A stretch of 64,000 nt of DNA, taken from NCBI RefSeq assembly GCF_900109945.1, contig NZ_FOBX01000008.1, forward strand, positions 248,001 to 312,000. Reading direction: 5' to 3'. Source of the stretch: Bradyrhizobium sp. OK095. GTDB taxonomy: Bacteria; Pseudomonadota; Alphaproteobacteria; Rhizobiales; Xanthobacteraceae. The position numbers and the translations under genes were made by a program. Of this stretch, positions 18,501-23,338 are shown in pieces (the first letter of the stretch is position 1; the number at the start of each line of letters is the position of its first letter). The notes beneath the pieces were generated by a model. The model made no database searches, had not been told where the DNA came from, and saw nothing but the letters and a program-made list of their open reading frames with translations.

Positions 18501-18798
18501 CGAACTTCACGCGCTGGCGGGTCTTTCCCTCGCGTCCGACCACCTGGCCGACCAGCTCGAGCTGCTGCGCCATACGCTGGTTGGCGGCGATGATTTCATT
18601 GAACGTGTCGGCGATCTTGCCGTCGATGCCGAGATAGTCACCGCTCATCCGCACGGAAAAATCGCCGCTACGCATTGCTTGGAGGGTAAGCAGCAATTCC
18701 GGCCGGGAATCCGGCTCCGACGTGCCGTTGGGTTTAGGTTTCGGGACGCGACGACCGGAGCGCGATGCCGTTCCGGAATCGAGGTCGCTCATTCTCAT
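12505..18798 (-). CDS. Giant poly-HAMP hybrid histidine kinase with three receivers
   Basis: The 2097-residue protein has no signal peptide or membrane segment. Order: degenerate HAMP-like N-terminus (1-175), eleven near-identical 92-residue HAMP-type units (about 176-1188, each with EVTRVAREVG, GGQA, WKDLTD.VN, QVRNIAEV and GEI..LK), GAF (about 1200-1350), coiled coil, HisKA with His near 1433 (MSHELRTPLNS), HATPase_c (DTGIGIP near 1593, GTGLGLAIS near 1625), and receivers beginning near 1710, 1833 and 1977, all with phosphoacceptor Asp. The architecture resembles fungal group III (Nik1/Os-1) osmosensing kinases. ATG 18798 or 18792. A candidate EcfG promoter lies 134-158 bases upstream. It is first gene of an operon with the HWE kinase. 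Confidence 0.95.
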   Translation of the reverse strand: MRMSDLDSGTASRSGRRVPKPKPNGTSEPDSRPELLLTLQAMRSGDFSVRMSGDYLGIDGKIADTFNEIIAANQRMAQQLELVGQVVGREGKTRQRVKFGLASGSWADMEGSVNTLIDDLLWPTREVTRAVAAVAQGDLLQTVKLDVDGRPLRGEFLQSATIVNTMIKQLGVFTSEVTRVAREVGTEGKLGGQAQVPEVTGVWKDLTESVNSMANNLTNQVRNIAEVTIAVANGDLSKKITVDVRGEILQLKEAINTMVDQLRSFASEVTRVAREVGTDGKLGGQAIVPGVAGTWKDLTDSVNAMCGNLTAQVRNIANVTTAVARGDLSRKITVDVRGEILELKDTINTMVDQLNSFASEVTRVAREVGTEGKLGGQAQVPGVAGTWKDLTDNVNFMASNLTAQVRNIADVATAIAGGDLSKKITVNVSGEILQLKETLNTCVDQLNAFAGEVTRVAREVGTEGRLGGQANVLGVAGTWKDLTESVNSMASNLTAQVRNIAEVTTAVAGGDLSKKITVDVRGEILELKDTINTMVDQLNAFAGEVTRVAREVGTEGKLGGQAQVRGVAGTWKDLTDSVNSMASNLTGQVRNIAEVATAVAKGDLSKKITVNVSGEILQLKETLNTMVDQLNAFAGEVTRVAREVGTEGKLGGQAQVPGVAGTWKDLTDNVNSMAGNLTAQVRNIAEVATAIAGGDLSRKITVDVRGEILQLKDTLNTMVDQLNRFAGEVTRVAREVGTEGRLGGQANVPGVAGTWKDLTDSVNSMAGNLTAQVRNIAEVTTAVARGDLSRKITVDVKGEILELKNTINTMVDQLNGFAGEVTRVAREVGTEGKLGGQAEVPGVAGTWKDLTDNVNFMASNLTAQVRNIAEVATAIAGGDLSKKITVDVRGEILLLKDTLNTMVEQLRSFAAEVTRVAREVGTEGRLGGQAVVPGVGGTWKDLTDNVNLLAANLTTQVRNIAEVTTAVARGDLSRKITVDVKGEILELKNTINTMVDQLNAFAGEVTRVAREVGTEGELGGQAQVPGVAGTWKDLTDTVNFMAANLTEQVRGIVKVVTAVANGDLKQNLTVKSKGEVAALADTINNMTETLATFADQVSSVAREVGVEGRLGGQADVPGAAGTWKDLTGNVNLLAANLTSQVRAIAEVATAVTKGDLTPSIQVDARGELAELKDNINTMITNLRLTTDVNTEQDWLKTNLAKFTNMLQGQRDLATVGRLLLTELSPLVNAHTGVIYQVESDDSPQLLLLASYAGDGVYPYQRVLPLGDGLIGQCALDRRPRVIADIPADVVPINSALFRVAPKNLVVLPVLFEGQVKAVIELASLTSFTTSQMTFLEQLTDSIGIVLNSIEATMQTEGLLKQSQQLAGELQTQQRELQQTNDQLEQKAQQLAERNVEVERKNQEIEQARRALEEKATELALTSKYKSEFLANMSHELRTPLNSILILGQQLTDNPDGNLTGKQVEFARTIHGAGTDLLNLISDILDLSKIESGTVTVDAEEILTANLLETVGRPFRHEAENRNLSFKIEVDPNLARSIVTDSKRLQQVLKNLLSNAFKFTAEGEVRLKVAAVVGGWGTDHPVLNSAPAVIAFEVSDTGIGIPVEKQKLIFEAFQQADAGTSRKYGGTGLGLAISRELASLLGGEIHLRSAPSKGSAFTLYLPLKYSGPTLAPRAAPSLQHQPPALQPPVPEQRVVEQIPDDRLNLEPGDSILLIVEDDPHYARILIDLARDKGFKVLVASRGAEALELAKQYQPRAVSLDVFLPDMLGWTVLSQLKHNPLTRHIPVQIITLDEDRQHALARGAFSFVNKPTTTEGVSAALTQIKEYARPRRKRLLIVEDNEAEQLSIRELLHHDDIEIVSADTGAGALTTLRETPCDCVVLDLRLPDMSGFEVLDQIRNDEALSNIPVVVFTGRELSAEEDAELHTMARSIVVKGVESPERLLDETALFLHRVITELPVEKQRMLEKLNSSDEDLIGKTALLVDDDARNIFALSSVLERRGMKVLTATTGREAVTLVESNPEIAIVLMDIMMPQMDGYQTIGVIRENPAFLRLPIIALTAKAMKGDREKCLEAGASDYLAKPVNTDQLLLAIRMWLHR
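15237..18275 (-). repeat. Eleven tandem 276-bp HAMP-coding repeats
   Basis: This in-frame array encodes residues about 176-1188 of the hybrid kinase. Each unit is 92 codons; phrases such as the one encoding EVTRVAREVGTEG recur with only synonymous or single-base changes. Units alternate between two subtypes, for example VDVRGEILELKDTINTM and VNVSGEILQLKETLNT. The first and last units are the most diverged, as expected for an array homogenised from the middle. Confidence 0.93.
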
Positions 18799-18931
18799 TC
18801 CCCCGCAAGCGTCGGCCGAATCTCAAGGCGTGACGCGACTTATCGAAATAGAGCGTCAGCCAAATTCGAAATCAAGCGCCAAGCCTGCGGCGCGAGGAAT
18901 TGGAACCTGTTTTGCTCAGCCCGGCCAAAAC

Positions 18932-18956
18932 AACTGCGGAAACCGAGAATGGTTCC
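18932..18956 (-). promoter_or_regulatory. Candidate EcfG promoter for the poly-HAMP kinase operon
   Basis: Minus-strand GGAAC (18956-18952), 17 bases, GTT (18934-18932). A second GGAAC starts 10 bases upstream but does not have a correctly spaced GTT. The implied 5' leader is about 124 bases, longer than for the small stress genes, so confidence is lower. Confidence 0.5.
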
Positions 18957-19070
18957 ATCGGGTTCCAGGAAATTTTGAGGGCTGAAATTCGGGCCTTGCA
19001 GCCCTGACTTGGGCGGCGGTCATGCGTCCGTCATGGTTTCTCGCAGATTGAGACCGTGTGGCGAATGCGC

Positions 19071-19583
19071 CTATTTATCTGCCATCGTCCGTTCCGCGTC
19101 TTTTACCTGGGAGCGGAGTATCGGCAGTTGTTCACGGGCAAAAGCGGCGAGCCCGGCGTTGTCGGGTGCCTTCAAATAGCGCTCAAGCAGGCTGATGGCA
19201 GATTCATATTCGGGGATCTGTGCGGCATAGAAGCTCTTGACGTAAGTCGGCCCGTCGGAGTTTTCGGGCTCGACAAGGCTTGCGCTTGCTGGCGTCGTCT
19301 TGCTGACGCGCGGCTCCGCACCGATTGCGTCCTGAATTGGCTTCAGCGCCTTGTCGCGCTTGGCGGCTTCCTCGGCGCGCAGGGCGGCGAGGTTCTTGAC
19401 TTCCGCATTGCCCTTCAGGTCGGTGCTCTCCAAAAGACCCTGCTGGAAGCGGCTGAATGTGTAGAGGCCGGTGATGACATCGGTCGCCGTCGGCGCGCGA
19501 TCACCCGACCGACGCTCGTCGGTGCCGTCGGCAAGCGCCGCTGTGCTGACGAAGGCCAGGACAATCGCGACAAGAATCCTCAT
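19071..19583 (-). CDS. Exported DUF4142-like protein
   Basis: The 170-residue precursor has a signal peptide (MRILVAIVLAFVSTAALA, cleavage after ALA at 18). The mature region is helical, with LKGNAEVKNLAALRAEEAAK and VKSFYAAQIPEYESAISLLE, resembling the long-helix DUF4142 (ferritin-like) pattern; the match is loose. A weak EcfG-like motif (GGAAC-N17-ATT) lies at 19592-19616. Probably periplasmic. Function unknown. Confidence 0.65.
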   Translation of the reverse strand: MRILVAIVLAFVSTAALADGTDERRSGDRAPTATDVITGLYTFSRFQQGLLESTDLKGNAEVKNLAALRAEEAAKRDKALKPIQDAIGAEPRVSKTTPASASLVEPENSDGPTYVKSFYAAQIPEYESAISLLERYLKAPDNAGLAAFAREQLPILRSQVKDAERTMADK

Positions 19584-19678
19584 GCATCTCCAATGACCGA
19601 TGGCGTGCGAAGTTCCCCAGACGTTACGATCCGGTAAGGGCGGTTGCGATGGGAGAGTTCCGTCCCCAAATGTCCTTC

Positions 19679-19873
19679 ATGAAACAGTCTGACATCTTCA
19701 GGGATAACGCCGACAACTGCCTGCAGCTCGCTGAGCGTGCGGAAGGGCAGCCCGCCAACAAGCGCTATTCGCGCATGGCGGATGCCTGGACGGCATTGGC
19801 GACCGAGCAGGACTGGCTGGACGGTGAAATCCCGCCCGTCAAGGTCCGCGTCCTCCAAATGCAGGATGCGTAA
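19679..19873 (+). CDS. Small hypothetical protein, DNCLQLAE-type
   Basis: ATG 19679 gives 64 residues starting MKQSDIFRDNADNCLQLAE, then EGQPANKRYSRMADAWTALA and EQDWLDGEIPP. I recall this pattern from many rhizobial small proteins of unknown role. The frame extends to 19649 with an alternative ATG. Soluble, helical, no catalytic motif. Confidence 0.7.
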   Translation: MKQSDIFRDNADNCLQLAERAEGQPANKRYSRMADAWTALATEQDWLDGEIPPVKVRVLQMQDA

Positions 19874-19904
19874 GCACTGCCGGTTTGTGAATCTGCGTGT
19901 GAGA

Positions 19905-19925
19905 TCGCTCACGGAATGTGAGCGA
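19905..19925. promoter_or_regulatory. Inverted repeat between small genes
   Basis: TCGCTCAC (19905-19912) and GTGAGCGA (19918-19925) form a perfect 8-bp stem around GGAAT, 32 bases after the preceding stop and 65 before the next start. It may be a terminator (no T-run) or an operator. Confidence 0.4.
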
Positions 19926-19990
19926 CCAATCAGGGATCATCGAGGAATAGTCGATCGCTTTGATTTTCGTTTCCAGAAGGAGGTTTTGCG

Positions 19991-20122
19991 ATGGCACCAC
20001 GTCTTGCACTTCTCTCACTCATCCTTGCCTTCGGCGTCTCGGTCGCTTTCGCGACGGCGACGACAGTTCGGCAGGTGCACCAGGAAAATGCAGCGGTCGC
20101 GACTCACGCCACGCATAGTTAG
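19991..20122 (+). CDS. 43-residue exported peptide
   Basis: A short frame opens at ATG 19991 behind a near-perfect ribosome site, AGAAGGAGG at 19975-19983, seven bases upstream. It encodes MAPRLALLSLILAFGVSVAF followed by a short Ala/Thr/His-rich tail, so almost the entire peptide is a signal or single membrane helix. The strong ribosome site is the main evidence that it is translated. Function unknown. Confidence 0.6.
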   Translation: MAPRLALLSLILAFGVSVAFATATTVRQVHQENAAVATHATHS

Positions 20123-20146
20123 CGCTGCGTGAGCCTCTCGCGCGCT

Positions 20147-20171
20147 GGAACATTCGTCGTATCAGCGCGTA
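20147..20171 (+). promoter_or_regulatory. EcfG-like promoter
   Basis: GGAAC (20147-20151), 16 bases, CGTA (20168-20171). One mismatch in the -10 region (consensus CGTT). Predicted transcript start about 27 bases before ATG 20208. Confidence 0.5.
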
Positions 20172-20207
20172 ACCGCTTCGAGACATCACGAGAGGCGAGA
20201 GGACATC

Positions 20208-20426
20208 ATGGCGCATTCCGACCACGGCATCGTCAGGGACAAGCGCGCAGAGGATCAGCCGCGCGACAAGGAGCGTGCGCAGACCGTGCACAAGACCGAT
20301 CCAAAGACCGATCAAAAGGGCTCGCCATCGCGTGAGGCGACGCGCGATCCGAAACTGAACGACGACAGCAAGACTCCGGGCTCCGGCATGACGCCGGATG
20401 ATTCCGGCGCCGCGCCGAGCGGCTGA
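20208..20426 (+). CDS. Small hydrophilic, disordered protein
   Basis: A 72-residue protein starting MAHSDHGIVRDKRAEDQPRD with GAGAGG-like ribosome site. It is rich in Asp, Lys, Ser, Pro and Thr with essentially no hydrophobic residues, so it is probably intrinsically disordered, like many desiccation or osmotic stress proteins. An EcfG-like promoter upstream fits that. Followed by two hairpins, the second a terminator. Function unknown. Confidence 0.65.
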   Translation: MAHSDHGIVRDKRAEDQPRDKERAQTVHKTDPKTDQKGSPSREATRDPKLNDDSKTPGSGMTPDDSGAAPSG

Positions 20427-20462
20427 TCTCACGAGGAACGATTCGACCCGCGAAGAGTCGAT

Positions 20463-20507
20463 AGATTGCTTCTGGTTATCATGCCCCCGGTGATCCGGAA
20501 GCAATCT
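20463..20507. repeat. Long imperfect hairpin after the disordered-protein gene
   Basis: AGATTGCTTC (20463-20472) pairs with GAAGCAATCT (20498-20507); the stem continues through a G-T and two G-C pairs and, after a two-base bulge, ATCA with TGAT. The 45-base element has a 9-base loop (TGCCCCCGG). It lies between a stop codon and the terminator at 20514, so it is transcribed. It could be a 3' UTR stabiliser, small RNA or intergenic repeat. Confidence 0.6.
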
Positions 20508-20513
20508 CCAAGG

Positions 20514-20547
20514 ACGGCCCTGGCACCCACCGTGCCGGGGCCGTTTT
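20514..20547 (+). terminator. Rho-independent terminator
   Basis: ACGGCCC (20514-20520) with GGGCCGT (20538-20544) and inner GGCAC with GTGCC, followed by TTTT. It terminates the gene at 20208-20426. Just after it, a 13-base unit TTGTTGATCAGTC is duplicated, and the second copy holds the stop codon of the minus-strand gene. Confidence 0.75.
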
Positions 20548-20576
20548 GCTGTGTCCTTGTTGATCAGTCTTGTTGA

Positions 20577-20825
20577 TCAGTCTTCGGCGCCCGAGTCGGA
20601 GTTTCCCTGGCTGTGCCCGCTGGCGCCGCGGCCGAACACGCCATAGTCGCTCGACTTCACGCCCGCCGCTCCGTCGATCCCGGCACTCGCCAGGCCGAGC
20701 TTGAGCAATTCGCGCACGGCCGCAGCCCGCGTCGGCATGCGGTGCTTGAACCGGAAATCATCGAGGGCTGCCAGCTCTTCCGGTGCGAGCATCACTTGCA
20801 GCCGCTCCCCGCGAAGGTCATTCAT
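20577..20825 (-). CDS. Ribbon-helix-helix protein
   Basis: The 82-residue protein begins MNDLRGERLQVMLAPEELAA and continues DDFRFKHRMPTRAAAVRELL, the strand-helix-helix pattern of CopG/Arc-type DNA-binding proteins (about residues 7-48). The tail is Gly/Ser-rich and disordered. No toxin gene is adjacent, so it is a stand-alone regulator rather than a clear antitoxin. An exact EcfG-consensus promoter upstream places it in the general stress response. Confidence 0.82.
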   Translation of the reverse strand: MNDLRGERLQVMLAPEELAALDDFRFKHRMPTRAAAVRELLKLGLASAGIDGAAGVKSSDYGVFGRGASGHSQGNSDSGAED

Positions 20826-20864
20826 CGCCGATCACCCAAAGTGAGCAAATTGAGTAGTTTGCAC

Positions 20865-20889
20865 AACGTGCGACTTTGGCTGGAGTTCC
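20865..20889 (-). promoter_or_regulatory. Consensus EcfG promoter for the ribbon-helix-helix gene
   Basis: Minus-strand GGAAC (20889-20885), 16 bases, CGTT (20868-20865). Exact match. Predicted transcript start about 30 bases before ATG 20825. Confidence 0.78.
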
Positions 20890-20950
20890 CCATGACTCCC
20901 AAATGACGCCAAATTAGCAAAATTCTCAAGTAAAATCAATAAGTTAACTC

Positions 20951-20985
20951 TTGACTTGGGCGCCAGGGGGAGCATTATTGGCGCC
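20951..20985 (+). promoter_or_regulatory. Sigma-70-like promoter with inverted repeat around the -10
   Basis: TTGACT (20951-20956) and CATTAT (20973-20978) are 16 bases apart. GGCGCCA (20959-20965) and TGGCGCC (20979-20985) form a perfect 7-bp inverted repeat that brackets the -10. This is a typical repressor-operator arrangement. It drives the small-gene pair beginning at 21032. Confidence 0.6.
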
Positions 20986-21031
20986 AGAAGCTCAAGGGAG
21001 GGTGCGAGCTCCAAGAATGGAGAGAGACATC

Positions 21032-21196
21032 ATGACAGAGCAAGTGAGGTTGCCCCGAAAACTATCGGAAGAGCGGCAGGCGCCGAAGCCACTCCGGGCC
21101 AGCCACCAGAAGGTCATCGAGCAATTGGACAGCTGGGCAAACAGCCCCGGCCTTCAACCGCCGCGCAACGAATCAGCGGGCACGCCAGATGCGTAG
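21032..21196 (+). CDS. Small hypothetical protein
   Basis: ATG 21032 with GGAGAGAGA as ribosome site gives 54 residues (MTEQVRLPRKLSEERQAPKP...). ATG 21017 is an in-frame alternative. It contains ASHQKVIEQLDSWANSPGL, recurrent in small rhizobial proteins. It overlaps the next gene by eight bases, so the two are coupled. Function unknown. Confidence 0.6.
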   Translation: MTEQVRLPRKLSEERQAPKPLRASHQKVIEQLDSWANSPGLQPPRNESAGTPDA

Positions 21197-21491
21197 ACGT
21201 TCCGAACCACACACATTCGAACAGCGGCTTGAGGCGCACAGGACGCGGCTTGAGCGCGAACTGGCCGGTCTGCCTCGCTGCAGCAAGCAGCGCGACGACA
21301 TGGCCGCGCGGATCGAGCAAATCCAGGCGGCCGCCGAGATGTACGACTTCCTGAAGCGACGGGAAGAAGCGTCAGCCCCTCGCCGATCGCAGACGAATAC
21401 AGCCCGACCGATACCGTCAACACCGCCAATTGCCGCGCGAAGCGCGCAGGAACGATCATCTCTTCACGCGGTTGGCCCATTCAACGGCTGA
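21189..21491 (+). CDS. Small helical hypothetical protein
   Basis: A 100-residue protein, MRRRSEPHTFEQRLEAHRTR then LERELAGLP, and RIEQIQAAAEMYDFL. The first 60 residues resemble a family of small Bradyrhizobium proteins with a charged helical core; the C-terminal third is Pro/Ser/Arg-rich and probably disordered. Its 3' end contains the EcfG promoter of the next gene. Function unknown. Confidence 0.62.
   Translation: MRRRSEPHTFEQRLEAHRTRLERELAGLPRCSKQRDDMAARIEQIQAAAEMYDFLKRREEASAPRRSQTNTARPIPSTPPIAARSAQERSSLHAVGPFNG
21449..21473 (+). promoter_or_regulatory. EcfG-type promoter for the PRC-barrel gene
   Basis: GGAAC (21449-21453), 17 bases, GTT (21471-21473; preceded by G). It lies inside the end of the preceding reading frame, 32 bases before ATG 21505. 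Confidence 0.7.
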
Positions 21492-21504
21492 GTGGAGAAT
21501 CGAG

Positions 21505-21879
21505 ATGATGAATCAAGGTGAGCTGGATCGCAGCGAGATGGGCCGGCTGATCGGCAGCGACAAGGTTGAGGGAACATCGGTGTACGGCGCCGATCGCAGC
21601 AAAATCGGTTCGATCGAGCGCGTGATGATCGACAAGGTCAGCGGCAAGGTGTCCTACGCCGTTCTCGGCTTCGGTGGATTTCTGGGCCTCGGCAATGACC
21701 ACTATCCATTGCCCTGGCAGTCGCTGAAATACGACACCGAGCTCGGCGGCTATGTCACCGGGATCACCGCCAGGTCGCTCGAAGGCGCGCCGAAATACGG
21801 CGAGCGCAGCGATTGGAATTGGGGCGACGACGCCACGGTGCGCGGCATCGACGCCTATTACGGTGTTCCGTTCGCGTAG
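21505..21879 (+). CDS. PRC-barrel domain protein
   Basis: The 124-residue product (ATG 21505 or 21508) has a PRC-barrel beta fold at about 15-90: LIGSDKVEGTSVYGADRSKI, ERVMIDKVSGKVSYAVLGFG, and YPLPWQSLKYD. Such stand-alone PRC-barrel proteins are common in rhizobia under general stress control, which the upstream EcfG promoter supports. The C-terminus is acidic and Trp/Tyr rich (DWNWGDD, DAYYGVPFA). No membrane segment. Biochemical role unknown. Confidence 0.9.
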   Translation: MMNQGELDRSEMGRLIGSDKVEGTSVYGADRSKIGSIERVMIDKVSGKVSYAVLGFGGFLGLGNDHYPLPWQSLKYDTELGGYVTGITARSLEGAPKYGERSDWNWGDDATVRGIDAYYGVPFA

Positions 21880-21911
21880 AGGCCTCACAAGCGCGAGATG
21901 CAGGACGCCAT

Positions 21912-22376
21912 TTATCCGGCAAGCTCTCTCTGTCCCGGCCCCGCATGCACATGCACCTGCTTGGCGTGCAGCGGCTCACCGCATTCCGAGCAGACCATCA
22001 CCGGATCGAACTGCTTGCCGCAGGTTTTGTGCTCGTGCAGCAGCGGGCGGCCGCGCTCGTCGCCCATGTGGGTGTCGCCCCAATGCACCATCGCCATGAT
22101 GATCGGATAAAGGTCGAGGCCTTTCTGCGTCAGGATATATTCGTAGCGCTTGGGCGCCTCGGAATAGGGGACGCGGCGCAGGATGCCGAAGCGGACCAGC
22201 TTCTTCAGCCGCTCCGAAAGCAGGTGCCGCGTGATCTGGAGCGAGGATTGGAAAGCCTCAAACCGCCGCACGCGCAAAAAACTTTCACGCAGGATCAGAA
22301 GCGTCCAGCGATCGCCGACCACGGCGACGGTGCGGGAGAGCGAGCAGGGCTCTTCGTCCAGCTTGTCCCACTTCAT
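21912..22376 (-). CDS. HxlR-family transcriptional regulator
   Basis: The 154-residue protein has the HxlR winged-helix core at about 10-100: CSLSRTVAVVGDRWTLLILR, QITRHLLSERLKKLV, GILRRVPY and YILTQKGLDLYPI. The C-terminal 45 residues carry two CxxC-like pairs (KTCG, CSECGEPL), a possible zinc site seen in some family members. It is divergent from an SDR gene, with two perfect inverted repeats between them, and probably controls both. Confidence 0.9.
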   Translation of the reverse strand: MKWDKLDEEPCSLSRTVAVVGDRWTLLILRESFLRVRRFEAFQSSLQITRHLLSERLKKLVRFGILRRVPYSEAPKRYEYILTQKGLDLYPIIMAMVHWGDTHMGDERGRPLLHEHKTCGKQFDPVMVCSECGEPLHAKQVHVHAGPGQRELAG

Positions 22377-22403
22377 GATCCGGTCCTCCGGCGCAGGCCT
22401 CGT

Positions 22404-22496
22404 AAGTCAGAAAAAGGAACTGACTTGAATGATCAGTACTATTTGCCTGCAAAGCTAGCATTGGGTCTCGTGGTTTGACAGTTCTATTTTAGAACT
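22404..22496. promoter_or_regulatory. Two inverted repeats between hxlR-type gene and SDR gene
   Basis: AAGTCAG (22404-22410) and CTGACTT (22420-22426) form one perfect repeat near the regulator start; AGTTCTA (22480-22486) and TAGAACT (22490-22496) form another near the SDR start. Both are plausible operators for the winged-helix regulator, but their arms differ from each other. Confidence 0.5.
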
Positions 22497-22538
22497 ATAG
22501 CCTTCGCTGCAATCAAATGCTCATCGGAGGAGGCGACC

Positions 22539-23276
22539 TTGCCCAAGCGAAACGCGACAGCGGCCGTCATCGGGGCCGGCGATTTCATCGGCTCCGAGAT
22601 TGCCAAGAAATTTGCCGGCGAAGGTTTTTCGATCTTCGCCGGCCGCCGCAACGGCGACAAGCTGGCACCGCTGGTGAAGGACGTTGAAGCCGCTGGTGGC
22701 GAGATCCACGCGCGCTCGCTGGATGCGCGCAAGGAGGAGGAGGTCATTTCCTTCCTCAACGACGCCGACAAGCACGCCCCGCTTGAGGTCTGCATCTTCA
22801 ACGTCGGCGCCAACGTCAATTTCCCGATCCTCGAGACAACCGATCGCGTGTTCCGCAAAGTCTGGGAGATGGCCTGCTATTCCGGCTTCCTCGCGGGGCG
22901 CGAAGCGGCACGGCTGATGACTGCGCGCGGCGGCGGCAAGATCTTCTTCACCGGCGCGACCGCCTCCTTGCGCGGCGGCAGCGGTTTTGCGGCGTTTGCC
23001 AGCGCCAAGTTTGGCCTCCGCGCGGTGGCGCAGGCGATGGCGCGCGAGCTCGGGCCGAAGAATATCCACGTCGCCCATCTCATCATCGATTCCGGCGTCG
23101 ACACCGAATGGGTGCGGCAGCGCAGGCTTGAATCGCTCGGTCCAAACGCGCTCGACAATCCCGACCTGCTGATGCCGCCGTCGGCGGTGGCTGACTCCTA
23201 CTGGCAGCTCTATCAGCAGCCGAAGAGCGCCTGGACCTTCGAGATGGAGATCCGGCCGTTCGGAGAGAAATGGTGA
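22539..23276 (+). CDS. SDR-family protein lacking the catalytic tyrosine
   Basis: A 245-residue Rossmann protein. TTG 22539 is chosen because GGAGGAGG lies five bases upstream and no ATG gives a full fold. The cofactor loop reads IGAGDFIG instead of TGxxxGxG, and the YxxxK active-site motif reads FASAK, so Phe replaces the catalytic Tyr. FTGATAS supplies a Ser/Thr position. I recall an SDR subgroup with this FASAK signature. It probably binds a nucleotide but standard dehydrogenase chemistry is doubtful. Likely regulated by the divergent HxlR protein. Confidence 0.85.
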   Translation: MPKRNATAAVIGAGDFIGSEIAKKFAGEGFSIFAGRRNGDKLAPLVKDVEAAGGEIHARSLDARKEEEVISFLNDADKHAPLEVCIFNVGANVNFPILETTDRVFRKVWEMACYSGFLAGREAARLMTARGGGKIFFTGATASLRGGSGFAAFASAKFGLRAVAQAMARELGPKNIHVAHLIIDSGVDTEWVRQRRLESLGPNALDNPDLLMPPSAVADSYWQLYQQPKSAWTFEMEIRPFGEKW

Positions 23277-23338
23277 CCGCGGCACGAGACTGCGGCTAGA
23301 TTGATCCCAATACAAACCGAAATCCGGGAGGCCCCTAC

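Noticed and set aside
13642..18978. A 1778-codon open frame on the plus strand opposite the hybrid kinase
   Set aside because: It is the mirror of the HAMP repeats at high GC; the protein is His/Asp/Gly-rich periodic filler without a domain, and the minus-strand product has complete kinase motifs.
19592..19616. EcfG-like motif before the DUF4142-like gene
   Set aside because: GGAAC-N17-ATT lacks the G of the essential GTT, so it is not listed as a promoter.
20577..20825. Toxin-antitoxin module around the ribbon-helix-helix gene
   Set aside because: No adjacent or overlapping small toxin frame (ParE, PIN or MazF type) is visible on either strand.
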